This document shows positions 59,836 to 64,000 of a stretch of DNA of 64,000 nucleotides, in pieces. Source of the DNA: Panonychus citri (Eukaryota; Arthropoda; Arachnida; Trombidiformes; Tetranychidae); contig NW_026515546.1 of NCBI RefSeq assembly GCF_014898815.1, positions 1,784,501 to 1,848,500 on the forward strand, read 5' to 3'. Below the pieces are notes generated by a model. That model worked only from the letters and a program-made list of their open reading frames with translations. It ran no database searches and was not told the origin of the DNA. Position 1 is the stretch's first letter, and every line of letters starts with the position of its first letter. Made by a program: the position numbers and the translations under genes.

Positions 59836-62171
59836 TCATTTTTTAATTACCTCATCAGCTAATTTCTTTAATCTTTTATTATCTTCGGTTTTATCAAATC
59901 TTTCCAAGTACTTTTGCCGATAATACAAAACGACCTGACCATAGGTTCGTTGTTTATTATCGTGTTTGTCCATTAAATCACAAGCTCTGTTCCAATTGTA
60001 CATTTCCAAGTTAATTAGAATTGCTCTGAGAATATTTTTACCAGCGATTAAAATATTTTCCGCTTCTTTTATATTACCACAAATTAGCGCGATCTCAGCG
60101 TTTCGAGCAACCGAATCCGATAATTTTTGTACTCGTTGAATGTACAAAACTTTATCCACCTTATCAATGGCTGCATATGCTTGTTCAGCAATGTCTAAAT
60201 TGTGACAATTAAGAGCCATTCCAGCTAATGAAGCACAAAGAGGCAAATGATCAGGTGATGATTTTAGAAATCGGCACAATTGTAAGGCCTCAGTCCATTT
60301 TCCATTGATAACATAGCCATGTAAAATTCTGGGAAATGAGCTGATTGAATATTGAACCGGTGAACCATCAGATAAACGGAGTGTTAAATGATTAGTGTGG
60401 AAATTGATTAACTGTAAATTTTTCGATGAACTATCAGACCAATCCTTTTCGAGAACAGCAATTGATAGCAATTGTTTATCAATGAAACCCGATTGTGGAT
60501 AAAGCCAAACGGTGATTCGACCATTTTCACCTAAAGCGGCCAACATATTTGCGACATCGCACCAGATAATCTGCCTAATCATTGAATGAATTTTAATCGT
60601 TCGATTTGATACTGTTCTTGGTCGAATCAGAGTCAGATAAAGGTCACAATTCTTATCGATAAAGGCCAATTTCCGCTCGTTGGGAGATCCAGTTGAATCA
60701 AGAGCAATCGTGATTATTTCCGATTTATGTTTAAGACTTGGGTTCGAGGTAATTGGTTTTCCCGATGAAAGATCAACAAAATGTACAACTTTATTATCGT
60801 TGGCATCGATAGCAGCTAAAGTTTCAGGACTGAGAGAGAGTGTTAATTGATTGAGAAAATCAATTCGCAATCCAATCCACTTGAAATTGTTCAGAAATCG
60901 ACCATCATATGAGTGAAGGTAAACATTTGTCGAATCAACCAAAAGAAATGAAGATACTGATTGTAGGAGACAATTAATTGTAGAATCTTTCAAATCAAAT
61001 GTAAATGGTGCAGTTAAATTGGTTGTACGATAAATGTTACATTGACTAGTTGTAAGAACAATTAAATGTCCATGTTCGAGATTAAATTTGGTTATATTCT
61101 CACGAAATTCAATATCTTCTTCAGTGTTTGTTAAAATATCTTTAATCCGTAAGATACGTTGACTTAAACTGCGAACTTGATAATTGATCCAATCAATTGA
61201 TTTATCAATTACATGGGCGAAAATGACACTTCCGTTACCGGTGACACCAGTGATCTGAGTTGAATCCGGAGACCAGGAAAGGTTAAAGATACTCTGAACG
61301 GAAGGTTTATTTAAACTGTAAGCCCAACCATGTTTATCGCACAATTTAAGTGAATTATAAGATCCAACGGTAAATAGTGATCCATTAGGTGACCATGTTA
61401 ACGATGTAATTGGATAATCATTGATTCCGCTTGTGAAAAGTAATCGTCCTGAACTATCCCAGACTTTGTATCGACAATCCTCCCCACCGCTGATTATTGT
61501 ATTGTTACATTGATTCCAATCGACTTTTAAAATGATTCCATCATGAGCTTTCCATAGGATTGGTTTACTTTTTGAAGAGAGTGGTTTTATTTCAAGACTC
61601 GAATCAATTGTATAAATTATTGAATCGTTCGATGGTGACCAAGCTAATGAGTAAACCGGCGTCGGGTGGGAAGTTAACGTTGTCCTTAACATTCCGCTTT
61701 TCGACCAAACTTTGACTTGACCTTCTTCACCTCCAGTGGCCAAAGCGGTTCCATCGGAGCTCCATTTTATTACAAGAATTGCACCTTTATGGGCGTCGAC
61801 TGATTTTTCTAATTTACCTGTTCGACTGAATATATGATAACAACCATCCGTTGAACTGATTAAAAATAAATCGGAACTTTTTTGTCGATTCCCTGAATTC
61901 CATTTAGGGTAAACGTGAAGATCTGTTGGAAATAAATCATCAGGTAAATTGATTGTTCGCAGTATTTCACGATTACTATTATTCCAGATTAACAATTTAT
62001 GATCATCACCAGCGGTTAAAACTTCATCACCATTCAACCAACCGACACAAGTAGCAAAATCATTGTGATTAGTCCTGCAATTAGAAAATCATTCAGCAAT
62101 TAAATTTGATAAAATCAAACATTTCACAAATTAGTCAATACTTACGTTGAAGTGTAGATTTTAAATCTCAT
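59836..62171 (-). CDS. IFT80: Intraflagellar transport protein 80 homologue
   Basis: Two exons on -, 62171-62146 and 62074-59836, joined in phase 2 code 754 residues, close to the ~777 of vertebrate IFT80. The protein starts MRFKIYTST and continues NHNDFATCVGWLNGDEVLTAGDD, matching the family N-terminus. WD40 repeats run through about residues 10-590 as two propellers (for example ILVIKWSSDGTALATGGEEG, VKVWSKSG, VYSLAWSP, KVDWNQ, CRYKVWDSSGRLL), followed by a helical C-terminal region (LCASLAGMALNCHNLDIAEQAY). IFT80 is a subunit of IFT-B, needed to build cilia; in arthropods these are sensory cilia. The 71-bp intron sits after only 26 coding bases. It is complete and intact. Confidence 0.93.
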
Positions 62172-62669
62172 AACTAATCACAAACAGCCCAAAACCAGGT
62201 AACAATTAACAATAATTATCAAATAATCAGATAATTGATTAACCAAAATGAAGGAAAAAAACAAAAAATCAATCAACCAAAATTTGGTTTGTTATTTTTT
62301 CCAAAAACTAAGCAACCACCGATCGATAATTTCCAATTCTTCAGATGGAAACACATAAACTTCATGGTTCTATTAAGAAAAAGATTAAAATCTCAAAACA
62401 ACTTGCGAATTAGAAATTAATAAATTGTAACAATTAGTGAATTGTTCTTGTCATTTAGCTGAAAACATTTTCTCAGAAAATGAAAATATGTTAACAAAAG
62501 TAAACAAAAAATTTTGAGCGCGATTTTCAAATTATCTCGAATAAAAATTAATTTCAATCAACTAATCCGAATTTACCATTTTTTTTATTAGACACAAATA
62601 AATAATTGACATAATGTTTACAGAGTTTCATTTGGTTTGATTGTTTCGATTTCAATTGATTGGGATTGT
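62172..62669. other. RRN3-IFT80 intergenic region
   Basis: Contains the RRN3 3' UTR with AATAAA on - at 62589-62584 and, nearer 62172, the IFT80 promoter and 5' UTR. The 61-codon + frame at 62235-62420 has no family and lies in AT-rich simple sequence. Confidence 0.5.
62584..62589 (-). terminator. Poly(A) signal of RRN3
   Basis: TTTATT on + reads AATAAA on -, 81 bases after the RRN3 stop at 62670. Confidence 0.45.
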
Positions 62670-64000
62670 TTAATAACAAAGGATCGAATCAAATTTAGGT
62701 GATGCTAATTGAAAGGTGAAACTATTAAAGGGAAAATAATAACACAGAGAATGATTGAAAAACGATGATACATCTAATCCTAATCTGATATTTTTATCAA
62801 TCACATGGGAACAAAGAGCTATTTGATAATCTCTCGAAATTTCAACAAATTGTTCAACTATTGTTGGTAAACAATAGAGAAGTGGATTCAATTTGGTTCC
62901 AATTAAACCTTGTAAATTGAGTAATCTAAGTGATTTCAATTGGATCATATTAAATTCACTGATTTTACAAGAGATGAGGTAAAAAATTGATTGGGTAACA
63001 GAGTAGAAAAGTTTATGTTGATCTGGATTATAATTTAGATCAATGGTAATATCATTGTTACAATCAGAATAATCTAATGACCAATTAACAGCATTTTCCA
63101 GGAAAGAGACAACTTGATCTGTAGTAATGTAATTTGATTCAACCATCATCGATGCTAGAATACAAACTGACCTCGAATCGAGTGAACCTTTTTCAGAAGA
63201 TTTAATTGTTTCATACCAAAGTTTGGATAAGGTTCTTTCACAAAGATCCTCAGAGAAACTTGACCAATAGACCATAGCAAAAGGTAAATTAATCAATGAA
63301 TCAATGTTAATCACTTGAGTGGTGAAAATGTATAACAATGAGCCAATTGTTACCTCTGCTTTACTTGAATCATATGTTAGGCTATCAGGATGAAGGATAG
63401 AATTCAATTTTGACAATAAAAGGTCAAATCCAGTGTCAAATATATTATAACATTTGATTGCTAATTCAATATTAGCATTGTTATTATCATTTGTTGTCGA
63501 CATTGTTGTTGTTGTTGTTGTTGTGGTTGTACCAGAATCGGTGGTACCGTCAATGGCTAAGCTTTCAGCAGCTCTTTGGGAAGACATTTCCAACCAAATT
63601 AGTTTGTCAATGATTAAGTTAAGAATTGATTGGGTATCGGAAAGATAATCAATGGAATCAATTACATTGGTCAAATATGCAACATAACAATGAACAGTTG
63701 ACGTTATATAATGAGGGAAACTGGTCTTGAATGTATTGGATATTAACAGGGAAGCTGATGGATATGTTTCAACCAATTCTTTTAGGAAAATGTGACAACG
63801 TTGAAATATTTGAGATTCATTGTAACTTAATTGTGATCCTTCCTTATCCTCACCTTGGAATATTTTTAGAACAATATTCTTTATTATAGATTGGATGAAA
63901 ATAGGCGAGATGGTAATCATATCACTAAGAATATCCAATAGAATGGAAACAATTGGAATACCATTTGTATCGGTGAAGATGAAATTTCTCCAAGGTAAGA
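62670..64000 (-). CDS. RRN3: RNA polymerase I initiation factor RRN3/TIF-IA, 5'-partial
   Basis: The frame is open from the right edge to the stop at 62670, about 440 residues. Family matches include FLKELVETYPSASLLI and HYITSTVHCYVAYLTNVI near the front, RSVCILASMMVESNYI in the middle, and KLNPLLYCLPTIVEQF with the following ALCSHVIDKN near the C-terminus, which aligns with the LNPLKICLP region of human RRN3. RRN3 bridges RNA polymerase I to the rDNA promoter factor and so sets rRNA synthesis. A run of Thr with Asn (about 63475-63545) is coded by an ACA-type microsatellite. The acidic C-terminal tail of vertebrate RRN3 is nearly absent. The N-terminus lies beyond the window. Confidence 0.9.
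   Translation of the reverse strand, partial: LPWRNFIFTDTNGIPIVSILLDILSDMITISPIFIQSIIKNIVLKIFQGEDKEGSQLSYNESQIFQRCHIFLKELVETYPSASLLISNTFKTSFPHYITSTVHCYVAYLTNVIDSIDYLSDTQSILNLIIDKLIWLEMSSQRAAESLAIDGTTDSGTTTTTTTTTMSTTNDNNNANIELAIKCYNIFDTGFDLLLSKLNSILHPDSLTYDSSKAEVTIGSLLYIFTTQVINIDSLINLPFAMVYWSSFSEDLCERTLSKLWYETIKSSEKGSLDSRSVCILASMMVESNYITTDQVVSFLENAVNWSLDYSDCNNDITIDLNYNPDQHKLFYSVTQSIFYLISCKISEFNMIQLKSLRLLNLQGLIGTKLNPLLYCLPTIVEQFVEISRDYQIALCSHVIDKNIRLGLDVSSFFNHSLCYYFPFNSFTFQLASPKFDSILCY

Noticed and set aside
1..64000. tRNA, rRNA or other structured RNA genes
   Set aside because: No cloverleaf A/B-box pair or rRNA-like block was recognised by reading; a covariance-model search would be needed to exclude them.

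Overview
The window is AT-rich animal DNA: spliced genes with phase-1 introns, introns from about 70 bp to 9 kb, and dense (GA)n, (GAT)n and (TCA)n microsatellites. A Dscam-family receptor, i-type lysozyme domains, an ABCG half-transporter, IFT80 and RRN3 together point to an invertebrate, most likely an arthropod. A chelicerate such as a mite is my best guess, but the sequence does not prove it.

Bases 1 to about 10743 are most of a Polinton/Maverick element, a virus-like self-synthesising transposon related to adintoviruses. Its left end lies outside the window. On + is a protein-primed DNA polymerase B with a frame break near its N-terminus. Convergent on - is a tightly packed, often overlapping set: adenain-like protease, major capsid protein, small basic virion protein, penton-like protein split over two frames with a very long coiled coil in its middle, DDE integrase with chromodomain, an acidic unknown protein, a small basic unknown protein, and a decayed FtsK/HerA packaging ATPase. 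The convergent gap holds a perfect hairpin and four 19-bp iteron-like repeats. The right terminus appears to be at 10743. The copy is no longer fully functional.

Bases 11605 to 42307 (+) carry the 3' part of a Dscam-like gene: 18 exons coding Ig5 (second part of the ectodomain) to Ig9, FN1, FN2, then FN5 and FN6 directly, one transmembrane helix and the cytoplasmic tail. FN3, FN4 and Ig10 of canonical Dscam are absent. Because Ig5 starts at a splice acceptor, Ig1-4 should lie left of the window, so the Polinton probably sits inside a Dscam intron.

At 43898 to 44267 (+) is a small, frame-broken RING-like gene with a compact CCAAT/TATA promoter. From 44809 to about 50693 (-) is an ABCG half-transporter in four exons, with a His/Asn-rich N-terminus and a 226-residue linker. 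From about 57846 to 59469 (+) is a secreted-type protein of tandem i-type lysozyme (destabilase) domains whose first domain lacks its front half; its 5' end is unresolved. IFT80 (59836-62171, -) is complete in two exons, and RRN3/TIF-IA (62670 to right edge, -) is 5'-partial. The rest is introns and intergenic DNA in which I see only simple repeats.
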